64,000 nt of DNA from Marinitenerispora sediminis. Lineage in GTDB: Bacteria; Actinomycetota; Actinomycetes; Streptosporangiales; Streptosporangiaceae. The notes beneath the pieces were generated by a model, which saw nothing but the letters and a program-made list of their open reading frames with translations, searched no databases and was not told the DNA's origin. The stretch lies in contig NZ_QEIO01000025.1 in NCBI RefSeq assembly GCF_003336425.1, positions 1-64,000 on the forward strand, in the 5' to 3' direction. The translations under genes were made by a program, and so were the position numbers. Positions within the stretch are counted from its first letter, which is position 1. Each line of letters opens with the position of its first letter. Below are positions 18,435 to 29,089 of the stretch, one piece after another.

Positions 18435-19673
18435 TCACTTACGGGAGCGCGCGGCGCGGTGCGCGCCGCGGCGGCTCGGCGCCTCGGGCTCCGGAGCCGG
18501 CGCCTCCTCGCGCGGCGGAAGGCCGTAGGGGTTGGCCATGCTGCGGCGCACCGCCAGCACGCCGGCGACCAGCAGGCCCAGCACCAGCACGCCGCCGCCC
18601 GCCCACAGCGTCCAGGCCGGCACCGGCAGACCGCCGTCGGCCTCCTCGGCGAGGGCGGGGTCGAACGGCGGCACGTCCTGGGCGGCGTCCTCGGCCGCGG
18701 CGAGGGCGCCGGGCACGTTCAGCAGGCCCGCGCCGTGGCCCGGCTGCCCCTGCGTGCCGGCGGCCGGCCGGGCCCCCGACACGATCGCCTCGGTCACCTG
18801 CTCCGGGCGGAGCTGCGGGAACTCGGCGCGGACCAGGGCGGCCGCGCCGGCGGCGAACGCGGCCGCCGCGGCGGTGCCGTCGGCCTCGGTGTAGCCGCCG
18901 CCGGCCGCGACGGTCGGGACCGCCGCACCGGGCGCGGTCAGGGCGATGCTCTCCTGGCGGCTGGAGGAGGCCGTGAGCTGGCCGCCCTCACTGACGGCGC
19001 CGACGGCCAGCACGCCGTCGTAGCCGCCCGGGTACTCCGGGCCGGGACCGCCGCCGTCGCCGCCCGGGGCCACGACGACCACTCCGTGCTCGACGGCGAA
19101 GGTGACGGCCTGCTGCTCGGCGTCGCTGGCACCGGCGCCCTCGCCGGCCGGCAGGGCGATGACCTGGGCGCCCTGGTTGACCGCGTAGCGGACCCCCTGG
19201 GCGAGCGCGTCGGCGCGGGCGGCCGGGTCGCCCGCCTGCGGATCGCCGGCCTCGGGGGCGACCCGGACCGACAGGATGTTCGCGGCGGGCGCGACCCCCA
19301 TGACGCCGCCCGAGTGCTCGCGGCCGTGTCCGTTGGCGGCGATGATCCCGGCCAGCATGGTGCCGCGGTGGCCGTAGTGCTCGTCGCCCGGTGCGAGGTC
19401 CTGGCCGGTGTAGTCGGTGCCGACCGTCACCTTGTCGGCGAGGTCGGGGTGGGTGTCGTCGACACCGGTGTCCAGCACCGCCACGGTGACTCCGGCGCCC
19501 TCGGTGCGCTCCCACGCCTCGGCGGCGCCGACCGCGTCGAGGCTCCACTGGGCCACCCGCAGGTCCTGCTGGGCGGTGTCCGCCAGTGCGGGGGCCGGGG
19601 CGAGGAGGCCGAGCCCGACGACCGCCGCACAGCTTCCCAACGCGACGGACATGCCGGGCGTCCTCGTGTGCAT
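18435..19673 (-). CDS. Mycosin-like subtilase fold protein without catalytic serine
   Basis: The architecture is that of type VII secretion mycosins: signal peptide (about 1-31), S8 domain (about 45-320), and a C-terminal membrane helix 'LWAGGGVLVLGLLVAGVL' with a basic tail. The catalytic Asp is present in 'VAVLDTGVDDTHPDL'. The His is present in 'YGHRGTMLAGII', although the following Gly is Arg. The serine motif, normally G-T-S-x-A, reads 'DGTAAAAAFAAG', so Ser is replaced by Ala. The oxyanion Asn of A-A-G-N also reads 'APGGDGG'. It should therefore be proteolytically dead, though possibly still a peptide binder or scaffold. No type VII secretion genes are adjacent. Confidence 0.85.
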   Translation of the reverse strand: MHTRTPGMSVALGSCAAVVGLGLLAPAPALADTAQQDLRVAQWSLDAVGAAEAWERTEGAGVTVAVLDTGVDDTHPDLADKVTVGTDYTGQDLAPGDEHYGHRGTMLAGIIAANGHGREHSGGVMGVAPAANILSVRVAPEAGDPQAGDPAARADALAQGVRYAVNQGAQVIALPAGEGAGASDAEQQAVTFAVEHGVVVVAPGGDGGGPGPEYPGGYDGVLAVGAVSEGGQLTASSSRQESIALTAPGAAVPTVAAGGGYTEADGTAAAAAFAAGAAALVRAEFPQLRPEQVTEAIVSGARPAAGTQGQPGHGAGLLNVPGALAAAEDAAQDVPPFDPALAEEADGGLPVPAWTLWAGGGVLVLGLLVAGVLAVRRSMANPYGLPPREEAPAPEPEAPSRRGAHRAARSRK

Positions 19674-19990
19674 GGCGATGCTTCCCTCCCGCGTTCCGCC
19701 GGCCGCCCGGCGCGGTGCCGCCGGGCCCATGGGCGGTCGTCATTCTGCCATGCGCGCGGGCCCGGCTCCCGGGGAAGCCGCCAGCACCGCCCGGCTGCGC
19801 GGACGGGGCTCCGGCCGTGGCAACGTGGAAGGCGCGCGGTGCCTTCGGCGCGCGCCGCTCCCTGGCCGGGCCCGACCGGGGGAGGGGCAGGCGTCGGTGA
19901 CCGCGGTGGTCGATCACCCGAGCGCGCCTCCTCATGCGAGGTCGCGAGTCGCTACCATAAGTCGCGCCAATCCGGACGAGGAGGCGCCCA
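19674..19990. other. Divergent region between subtilase-like gene and DUF3263 gene
   Basis: There is no gene in these 317 bp. A taccat box at about 19954-19959, just before the DUF3263 gene, is a weak -10 candidate. Confidence 0.4.
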
Positions 19991-20326
19991 ATGTCAGATG
20001 TCGGGCCATTCATGAGAGAACCGTCCGATTCCCCGGCGGACGGGACGTCCGCCGCCGAGACCGGGCGGTCCGCTCCCGAGCTCGCCGAACGCGAGCAGCG
20101 CATTCTCGCCTTCGAACGCCAGTGGTGGAAGCTCGAAGGCTCCAAGGAGCAGGCCATCCGCGCGGAGTTTGGCTTCTCCGCCACACGCTACTACCAGCTG
20201 CTCAACGGCCTCATTGAGAACCCCGCCGCGCTGGCGCACGACCCGATGACCGTCAAGCGGCTGCGCCGGCTGCGTGCCAACCGCCGCCGCCAGCGCACCG
20301 CCCGTATGCTGGGCATCCAGCTCTAG
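19991..20326 (+). CDS. DUF3263 protein
   Basis: This small (111-residue) actinobacterial protein resembles DUF3263. After an acidic, disordered N-terminus (1-30), the conserved block 'ELAEREQRILAFERQWWKL' is followed by 'AIRAEFGFSATRYYQLLNGL', a helix-turn-helix-like pattern. The end is strongly basic ('RRLRRLRANRRRQRTARM'). Nucleic-acid binding is therefore plausible but not shown. It precedes otsB by 85 bp on the same strand. Confidence 0.85.
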   Translation: MSDVGPFMREPSDSPADGTSAAETGRSAPELAEREQRILAFERQWWKLEGSKEQAIRAEFGFSATRYYQLLNGLIENPAALAHDPMTVKRLRRLRANRRRQRTARMLGIQL

Positions 20327-20411
20327 GGAGTCCGTCCCCGGCGGCCACCCGGCGCCGACCCCCAGCCGGCCGGATCCTCGGCGAGCGATCCGGCGACGAG
20401 AGGCAGGCCGT

Positions 20412-21236
20412 ATGACTCTGCCGCGACCGCGCACTCCGGAGGGAGCGGCCGCCCTGGACCGGCTGCTCGCCGACCCCTCCGGTGCGGTGCTCGCGTTCGA
20501 CTTCGACGGCACCCTGGCGCCCATCGTCCCCGATCCGCGGGACGCCCGGGCGTACCCCGGTGCAGCCGCTGTGCTGGCCCGCCTGTCGCCGCTGGTGGGC
20601 GGGATCGCCATCGTCACCGGCCGGCCGGCGGCGGTCGCGGTCGAGTACGGCGGGTTCGACGGGGGCGCGGTGCCCGGTCTCACGGTGCTCGGCCAGTACG
20701 GCAGGGAGCGCTGGGCCGACGGCCGGCTGACCGTCCCCGAACCGCCCCCCGGAGTCGCGGCGGCCCGGGCGGAGCTCCCGCGCCTGCTGGAGCGGCTGGC
20801 GGCCCCGCAGGGGACCTGGATCGAGGACAAGGAGCACGCGCTCGCCGTCCACACCCGCCGCACGGCCGACCCCGACGGGGCGCTCGACCTGCTGCGCGAA
20901 CCGCTCGCCGGCCTCGCCGGCCGCGCGGGACTGGCCCTGGAGCCGGGCCGCATGGTCATCGAGCTGCGTCCGCCGGGCATGGACAAGGGCGTCGCGCTGA
21001 CCGGCCTCGTGGCGGAACGCGGCGCGACCTCCCTGCTGTACGCGGGGGACGACCTCGGGGACCTCGCCGCGTTCGACGCGGTACGCGAGCTCCGGGACAC
21101 CGGTGTGGCCGGGCTCACCGTGTGCAGCGGGTCCGACGAGGTCGCGGAGCTGGCCGACCGGGCGGACCTGGTCGTCGACGGCCCGGCGGGCGTGGTGGGC
21201 CTGCTCACCGAACTCGCCGCCGCGCTGGGCGGCTGA
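20412..21236 (+). CDS. otsB: Trehalose-6-phosphate phosphatase
   Basis: This HAD-superfamily phosphatase removes phosphate from trehalose 6-phosphate. HAD motif I is 'AFDFDGTLAPIV' (nucleophile and acid Asp), motif II 'IVTGRP', a 'MDKGVAL' Lys region and motif IV 'YAGDDLGDLAAFDA'. The 274-residue length fits single-domain OtsB. The ATG at 20412 begins 'MTLPRPRTPEGAA'. It converges on otsA, which makes the substrate. Confidence 0.95.
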   Translation: MTLPRPRTPEGAAALDRLLADPSGAVLAFDFDGTLAPIVPDPRDARAYPGAAAVLARLSPLVGGIAIVTGRPAAVAVEYGGFDGGAVPGLTVLGQYGRERWADGRLTVPEPPPGVAAARAELPRLLERLAAPQGTWIEDKEHALAVHTRRTADPDGALDLLREPLAGLAGRAGLALEPGRMVIELRPPGMDKGVALTGLVAERGATSLLYAGDDLGDLAAFDAVRELRDTGVAGLTVCSGSDEVAELADRADLVVDGPAGVVGLLTELAAALGG

Positions 21237-21239
21237 TCC

Positions 21240-21287
21240 GGTCCGCGCGGGCCGGCGGCCGACCGCGGCCACCGCCCCGCGCGGACC
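21240..21287. terminator. Terminator between convergent otsB and otsA
   Basis: An 11-bp perfect outer stem (ggtccgcgcgg / ccgcgcggacc) encloses further GC-rich internal pairing. Confidence 0.65.
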
Positions 21288-21295
21288 GGCATCCG

Positions 21296-22747
<1,452 letters not shown>

Positions 22748-23128
22748 CTCTCCACCGGATAGCAGGAACCCCTACTTAACTACATGGCCCACCGGCCGAT
22801 CACAGGCGGGTCACCGGGTGCGGACGCACTGTGTCACGCCGCCCGCATGCAGGGTTACTGACCTCCTGCGCGGCGCGCAAACTCCGGCAGCCGCCGGGCG
22901 GAGTTGCCGGGCGCAACCGCCCGGGCGCCCGGGCGCGGGGCGGGAGCGCGGGGGAGCGAGGACGGGCGCGCCGGCCGGCTCCGCCCCCGGCCGGCGCGGC
23001 CGTGCCCGGCGGGGGAAGGACAGCACGTCGGCGGGGCGCGATATCGCTCACCCCGGATGGCCGACCGGACACCGCGTCGGTTACAGTGGCGCACGGATCC
23101 TCCGGGATCCGCCCACAACTTCATATTG
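22748..23128. other. otsA-thrC divergent promoter region
   Basis: No gene was seen. A tacagt box at 23082-23087 could be the -10 of the thrC transcript that begins just before the riboswitch. Confidence 0.4.
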
Positions 23129-23264
23129 CTCATCCAGAGGGGTGGAGGGACCGGCCCGGCGAAGCCCCGGCAACCATCCCGGTGAACGTTTCGCGTCTGG
23201 TGCGAGGCGGCCGGGACAGGTGCCAACTCCGGCCTGGGGTCAGATCGGCTCCAGGAAAGATGAG
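23129..23264 (+). ncRNA. SAM-I (S-box) riboswitch controlling thrC
   Basis: The conserved core is clear: 'ggtggagggaccggcc' (23141 on), 'gaagccccggcaacc' (23161-23175) and 'aggtgccaactcc' (23218-23230). P1 is formed by ctcatc (23129-23134) and gatgag (23259-23264). The thrC start codon follows only 14 nt after P1, and the gaggggag ribosome site overlaps the P1 3' strand. SAM binding is therefore expected to block translation directly. No separate terminator stem fits in the gap. Confidence 0.93.
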
Positions 23265-23278
23265 GGGAGACGCCCCGC

Positions 23279-24544
23279 ATGGCGGTAACCGCCACGGAAA
23301 CCAGCACGCCCACGTCCCGCTCCTTCGGCCCCGCCGTCGCGCTCTCCTGTCGCGAGTGCGGTGAGCGCTACGAACTGGGCCCGCGCTTCGCCTGCGAGTT
23401 CTGCTTCGGCCCCCTTGAGGTCGCCTACGAGTTCGGCGCCGTCGACCGCGCAGCCATCGAGAGCGGCCCCAAGAACATCTGGCGCTACGCCGCCCTCCTG
23501 CCGGTCCCGGAGAACGTCAGCGACCTGCCGAACATGAACCCCGGCCTGACCCCCCTGGTCCGTGCCGACCGGCTGGCCGCCGAGCTGGGGATGCGGTCGC
23601 TGCACGTCAAGGACGACTCCGGCAACCCCACCCACTCCTTCAAGGACCGGGTGGTCGCCATGGCCGTCGAGGCGGCCCGCGTCTTCGGGTTCCGCACGCT
23701 CTCCTGCTCCTCCACCGGCAACCTGGCCGGCGCGGTCGGCGCGGCCGCCGCGCGCGCCGGGTTCGAGTCGTGCGTGTTCATCCCCGCCGGCCTGGAGGAG
23801 GCCAAGGTCCGCATGGCCGCCGTCTACGGCGGCAAGGTGGTGGCGATCGACGGCAACTACGACGACGTCAACCGGTTCTGCTCGGAGCTCATCGGCGACC
23901 CCGCCGGCGAGGGCTGGGGCTTCGTCAACGTCAACCTGCGCCCCTACTACGGCGAGGGCTCCAAGACCCTCGCCTTCGAGATCGCCGAGCAGCTCGGCTG
24001 GCGGCTGCCCGAGCAGATCGTCATCCCGATCGCGTCGGGTTCGCAGCTGACCAAGATCGACAAGGGCTTCCGGGAGCTGGTGCAGCTCGGGCTGGTCGAG
24101 GACCGCCCGTACCGGATCTTCGGCGCGCAGGCCACCGGCTGCTCGCCGGTCGCCCGCGCCTGGGAGCAGGGGCACGACGTCATCCAGCCGGTCAAGCCCG
24201 ACACCATCGTCAAGTCGCTGGCGATCGGCAACCCGGCGGACGGCCCCTACGTCCTGGACATCTGCCGGCGGACCGGCGGCGCCGTGGCGCACGTCGACGA
24301 CGCCGAGGTGGTCGAGGCCGTGGCGCTGCTGGCGCGCACGGAGGGCGTCTTCGCCGAGACGGCCGGCGGGGTCACCACCGGGGTGCTGCGCAAACTGCTC
24401 GCCGACGGCGTGCTCGACCCCGCGGCCGAGACCGTGGTGCTCAACACCGGCGACGGCCTCAAGACCCTCAACGTCGCGAGCGCCGGGGTCACCGCCACGA
24501 TCCGCCCGTCGCTGGCCGCGTTCCACGACGCCGGGCTCGCCTGA
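23279..24544 (+). CDS. thrC: Threonine synthase
   Basis: This PLP enzyme converts O-phosphohomoserine to threonine. The N-terminus carries a Cys-rich knuckle ('LSCRECGERY' and 'FACEFCFGPLEV'), seen in long actinobacterial and plant-type enzymes. The PLP lysine is in 'NPTHSFKDRVV', the phosphate loop is 'SCSSTGNLAGAVGA', and 'ETAGGVTTGVLRKLL' lies near the end. At 421 residues it is full length. It is preceded by a SAM-I riboswitch, which links flux at the threonine/methionine branch point to SAM, and followed by a sulfur-carrier gene. Confidence 0.96.
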   Translation: MAVTATETSTPTSRSFGPAVALSCRECGERYELGPRFACEFCFGPLEVAYEFGAVDRAAIESGPKNIWRYAALLPVPENVSDLPNMNPGLTPLVRADRLAAELGMRSLHVKDDSGNPTHSFKDRVVAMAVEAARVFGFRTLSCSSTGNLAGAVGAAAARAGFESCVFIPAGLEEAKVRMAAVYGGKVVAIDGNYDDVNRFCSELIGDPAGEGWGFVNVNLRPYYGEGSKTLAFEIAEQLGWRLPEQIVIPIASGSQLTKIDKGFRELVQLGLVEDRPYRIFGAQATGCSPVARAWEQGHDVIQPVKPDTIVKSLAIGNPADGPYVLDICRRTGGAVAHVDDAEVVEAVALLARTEGVFAETAGGVTTGVLRKLLADGVLDPAAETVVLNTGDGLKTLNVASAGVTATIRPSLAAFHDAGLA

Positions 24545-24598
24545 GCCGCCGTCCTCCCACGCCCCGTTCCTCCCACCACCGCAAGGAGTTCCACAGCC

Positions 24599-24877
24599 AT
24601 GAGCGTCAGCGTGCGCGTCCCGACCATCCTGCGCGGCTACACCTCGGACGCGGCGGAGGTCTCCGCCGAGGGCGGCACCCTGAGCGAGGTGCTCGCCGAC
24701 CTCGAGGCCAACCACCCCGGCATCCGGGCCCGGATCCTCGACGACAGCGGCCGGATCCGCCGCTTCGTCAACGTCTACGTCGGCGACGAGGACGTCCGGT
24801 TCGCGCAGGGCCTGGAGACCGCCACCCCCAGCGGCAGCCAGGTCTCGATCATTCCGGCGGTGGCCGGCGGCTGCTGA
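24599..24877 (+). CDS. cysO: CysO/MoaD-like sulfur-carrier protein ending Gly-Gly-Cys
   Basis: This ubiquitin-fold sulfur carrier (92 residues) resembles mycobacterial CysO: 'VRVPTILRGYTS', 'LEANHPGIRARILD', 'RRFVNVYVGDEDVRF' and 'SIIPAVAGG'. In CysO the C-terminal Gly is converted to a thiocarboxylate that donates sulfide for cysteine synthesis. Here one extra residue, Cys, follows Gly-Gly, so activation would first need removal of the terminal Cys, as JAMM (Mec+)-type proteases do for related carriers. The ribosome site aaggag is good. It lies 54 bp after thrC and shares its transcript, which leaves open a role in methionine rather than cysteine synthesis. Confidence 0.88.
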   Translation: MSVSVRVPTILRGYTSDAAEVSAEGGTLSEVLADLEANHPGIRARILDDSGRIRRFVNVYVGDEDVRFAQGLETATPSGSQVSIIPAVAGGC

Positions 24878-24898
24878 CCGCCGCGCCACCGCAGCGCC

Positions 24899-24934
24899 TC
24901 GGCCCGCGCCCGTCACCGGACGGACGCGGGCCGA
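24899..24934 (+). terminator. Terminator after thrC-cysO
   Basis: A 10-bp outer stem (tcggcccgcg / cgcgggccga) with an inner 5-bp helix is followed by tggtttt. Confidence 0.7.
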
Positions 24935-24989
24935 TGGTTTTCCCGTGGCTGACCTGCGGGTAACCCAGTGGCGAAATCCGGCCATGGCG

Positions 24990-25016
24990 TTTGCACTCGC
25001 CTGTGGAGAGTGCTAA
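24990..25016 (+). promoter_or_regulatory. Upstream CIRCE operator overlapping the groEL promoter
   Basis: tttgcactc, nine bases, gagtgctaa: one mismatch to the CIRCE consensus bound by HrcA. It overlaps a promoter with ttgcac (24991-24996), 17-bp spacer and taaaaa (25014-25019). Confidence 0.88.
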
Positions 25017-25027
25017 AAAAGGGACCG

Positions 25028-26805
<1,778 letters not shown>

Positions 26806-26831
26806 CCGGTCCGTCGCGGTACACCGCTCTG

Positions 26832-26859
26832 AGGGCGGCCCCTGCGGGGGCCGCCCTTT
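26832..26859 (+). terminator. groEL terminator
   Basis: An 11-bp perfect stem (agggcggcccc / ggggccgccct) with a tgcg loop is followed by a short T run. Confidence 0.85.
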
Positions 26860-26914
26860 CCGCTTCCGGGCGCCCGGCCGGCCCGCGCCGGAGCGCCCCG
26901 GCCCGCCGCCGGGG

Positions 26915-27361
26915 TCAGCCGAGCAGGCCGCGCTCGCGCAGCGCCTCCAGGACCCGGCGGCCGGCGGGGGCGCACCGCGCGGCGTCGCGCTCGTCCACCC
27001 AGGCCAGCTCCCGGATCTCCCGGCTCGGCACCGGCTCGCCCTCATGCTCGGCGGTGTAGCAGAGCAGGCGGACGCGGGTGCCCGCGGGGTAGCCGTGCGC
27101 GTCCTCGTCGACCACCGCGAACGGCCGGGCCGTCTCCGCGCGCAGCCGGACCGACAGCTCCTCCCGCACCTCGCGGACCAGCGCCTCGACGTCGCTCTCG
27201 CCCGGCTCCCGCTTGCCGCCGGGCAGGTAGAGCGCGTCCTTGCCCGCCGAGCGCACATTGAGGAGCCGCCCGTCGCGGACGTGCACCCAGGCGACGGCGT
27301 CGATGACCCCCGGTGCCGCCGGGGGAGGGGCGGAGGGCTCGGGGGAGCGGTGTGCCGGCAT
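26915..27361 (-). CDS. Nudix hydrolase
   Basis: This 148-residue Nudix-fold protein hydrolyses a nucleoside-diphosphate-linked substrate that cannot be named from sequence. The Nudix box reads G-x5-E-x7-R-E-x2-E-E as 'GGKREPGESD' followed by 'LVREVREELSV', with all catalytic Glu present. 'LYLPGG' precedes it, and a C-terminal strand 'IRELAWVDERDAAR' is typical. The ATG at 27361 ('MPAHRSPEPS') avoids an unlikely upstream extension. It converges on groEL. Confidence 0.9.
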   Translation of the reverse strand: MPAHRSPEPSAPPPAAPGVIDAVAWVHVRDGRLLNVRSAGKDALYLPGGKREPGESDVEALVREVREELSVRLRAETARPFAVVDEDAHGYPAGTRVRLLCYTAEHEGEPVPSREIRELAWVDERDAARCAPAGRRVLEALRERGLLG

Positions 27362-27524
27362 GCGTCCACTGTAGGCCGCGCGCGGCCCGCTTCCGCGCCC
27401 GACCGGCGCCGCGGGCCGGTGCACCGCGCCGACGCGCGGACGGGCGGGAACCGCGGTCGGCGTGGCGGCCGCCGCGCCTCGCCCTGGACGCCGTCCCGCG
27501 CGCGGCGCGGGTGCCGCCGGCCGG

Positions 27525-28523
27525 CTACCCGTGCCCGTTGTGGGCGTCCGGGGCCGCGGCGCCGAGCGATGCCGCGTCCTCCGCCCCGAACCGCTCCTCC
27601 AGCAGCTCGGGGGCGGCGTCCACGTCGATCCGCTCCAGCGGGACCCCGCGCGCCGTCTCGATCGCGCCCAGCCGCCGCAGGGCCCGGTCGCTCGCGTAGC
27701 GCGGCAGCGCGCCGTGCGGCAGCTGGTAGCCGCCGTCCCCGGGTCCGTCCTCGGTGCGCTCCACGGTGGCGAGGACGTGCGGCAGCAGCTCGTGCAGCCG
27801 CTCCTCGACCACCGCCCAGTTGCCGTCGTCGGCGGCCACGTGCCGGCGGCAGGTGAACGTCCCCCACGCCATGTGCCGCCGCTCGTCGTCGCCGATACGC
27901 CGGATGATCTCCCGCATGCCCGGGAAGACGCCGCGTACCGTGCACAGGTGGTTCCACGCGTAGTACCCGGTGAGGGCCAGGGAGCCCTCGATCACATGGT
28001 GGTAGGTCACCGAGGCGCGCACCTGGTTGCGGAGGCTCGGGTCGTCGTCGAGCGCCCGCAACGCGGCGGGCAGCTCCTCGTAGAACAGCACGCGGTAACC
28101 CGGGTTGGACCGCACGTGCTCGTGCAGGTCGGTGGTGACACCGACGGCGTCCAGCCACATCCGGAACGCCTGGACGTGCCTGGCCTCCTCGAACGCGAAC
28201 TGGGTGAGGTACATCTCGTCGCCGATGCGCCCCTCGGCGCCCATGGCGCGCAGGAACGGCTGGATGTCCTGGGTGACGGCCTCCTCCCCGGCCGCGAACT
28301 GGGCGCACAGCCGCGCCACCTGGTCCCGCGCCGCCTCCGGCAGGGCCCGCCAGTCCTCGGCGTCGCGGCTCATGTCGATGTCGGCGGGGTTCCAGAAGCG
28401 GGCGTTGCCCTTCGCGAACAGCCGGAGCGGAAGCGACTCCCAGTCGAGTCCGCCGGCCCGCAGCGAGTGGAAGCTCGCGCGTGCCGCGGCGGTCTCGGAA
28501 CCGGACGGGGACGGAACAGCCAT
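27525..28523 (-). CDS. R2-like ligand-binding oxidase (R2lox)
   Basis: This ferritin-like dimetal oxidase closely resembles Mycobacterium tuberculosis Rv0233. Predicted Mn/Fe ligands are Glu80 ('GEEAVTQD'), Glu113 and His116 ('FEEARH'), Glu179 ('YHHVIEG'), and Glu214 and His217 ('DDERRH'). Val83 and Tyr174 match the Val-Tyr pair that forms the unusual ether cross-link in R2lox, which separates it from ribonucleotide reductase R2. No nrdE-like partner is nearby. The ATG at 28523 has ggaagg 8 nt upstream; GTG 28532 is a less likely alternative. The physiological substrate is not established for the family, and the bound ligand is a long-chain fatty acid in structures. Confidence 0.92.
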   Translation of the reverse strand: MAVPSPSGSETAAARASFHSLRAGGLDWESLPLRLFAKGNARFWNPADIDMSRDAEDWRALPEAARDQVARLCAQFAAGEEAVTQDIQPFLRAMGAEGRIGDEMYLTQFAFEEARHVQAFRMWLDAVGVTTDLHEHVRSNPGYRVLFYEELPAALRALDDDPSLRNQVRASVTYHHVIEGSLALTGYYAWNHLCTVRGVFPGMREIIRRIGDDERRHMAWGTFTCRRHVAADDGNWAVVEERLHELLPHVLATVERTEDGPGDGGYQLPHGALPRYASDRALRRLGAIETARGVPLERIDVDAAPELLEERFGAEDAASLGAAAPDAHNGHG

Positions 28524-28700
28524 GGGGCGCACCTTCCGTGTGGTCTCGCCCCCATGATTGACGGGAAAGCCCCCCGCGTAAACGGCGCGGGGCCCGCCGA
28601 ACCGCGCGGCGGCGTGCCGCCGCGGGCCGATCGGCGCGGGTCGCGCCCGGCCCGGCGCGCGTTATGCGCGCGGCGGCGCCGGAACCGGTACCGTCGTGAG

Positions 28701-29066
28701 GTGTCATCCACGCGAGGCAGGCCGGGGCGCCGGCGACCTCCGTCCGCGGTCCCCGCCGTGCCGCTGGCGCTCGGTGCGGTGTCGGCGGTCTCGTACTCGT
28801 GGTTCGTGTTCGGAGATTCGGGAGACAACGTGTTCTGTGGCGACCAGCTCGCCTCGGGCTACCCGGCGTGCGTCGACCAGATGGCGCTGTTCGCCATCGC
28901 GTCGCTGATCCCCGCCATGCTCGCGTTCATCCTCATGGTGGCCGCGTTCGTCACGCCCGGTCTGCGGGAGCGCCCGACACTGCGGGCGCAGACGCTCGGC
29001 TACTCGCTGGCGGCGTGGGCGATCGCCGGATTCACCTTCGTCCTCGGCGGACTGCCCTCGGTCTGA
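28701..29066 (+). CDS. Small membrane protein, unknown function
   Basis: This 121-residue protein starts at GTG 28701 with a basic N-terminus. Membrane segments are around 'VPLALGAVSAVSYSWFVF' (about 17-35), 'FAIASLIPAMLAFILMVAAF' (about 62-82) and 'LGYSLAAWAIAGFTFVLGG' near the end. Two Cys between the first two segments ('NVFCGDQ' and 'YPACVDQ') could form an extracytoplasmic disulfide. The ribosome site is weak. I recognise no family. It lies between R2lox (divergent) and the XPB helicase (convergent). Confidence 0.65.
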   Translation: MSSTRGRPGRRRPPSAVPAVPLALGAVSAVSYSWFVFGDSGDNVFCGDQLASGYPACVDQMALFAIASLIPAMLAFILMVAAFVTPGLRERPTLRAQTLGYSLAAWAIAGFTFVLGGLPSV

Positions 29067-29089
29067 GGCGCCGCCCGGCGTCGGCGACC

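Noticed and set aside
27525-28523. Ribonucleotide reductase R2 subunit
   Set aside because: The metal-site Glu pattern and the Val/Tyr cross-link pair match R2lox, and there is no R1 gene nearby.
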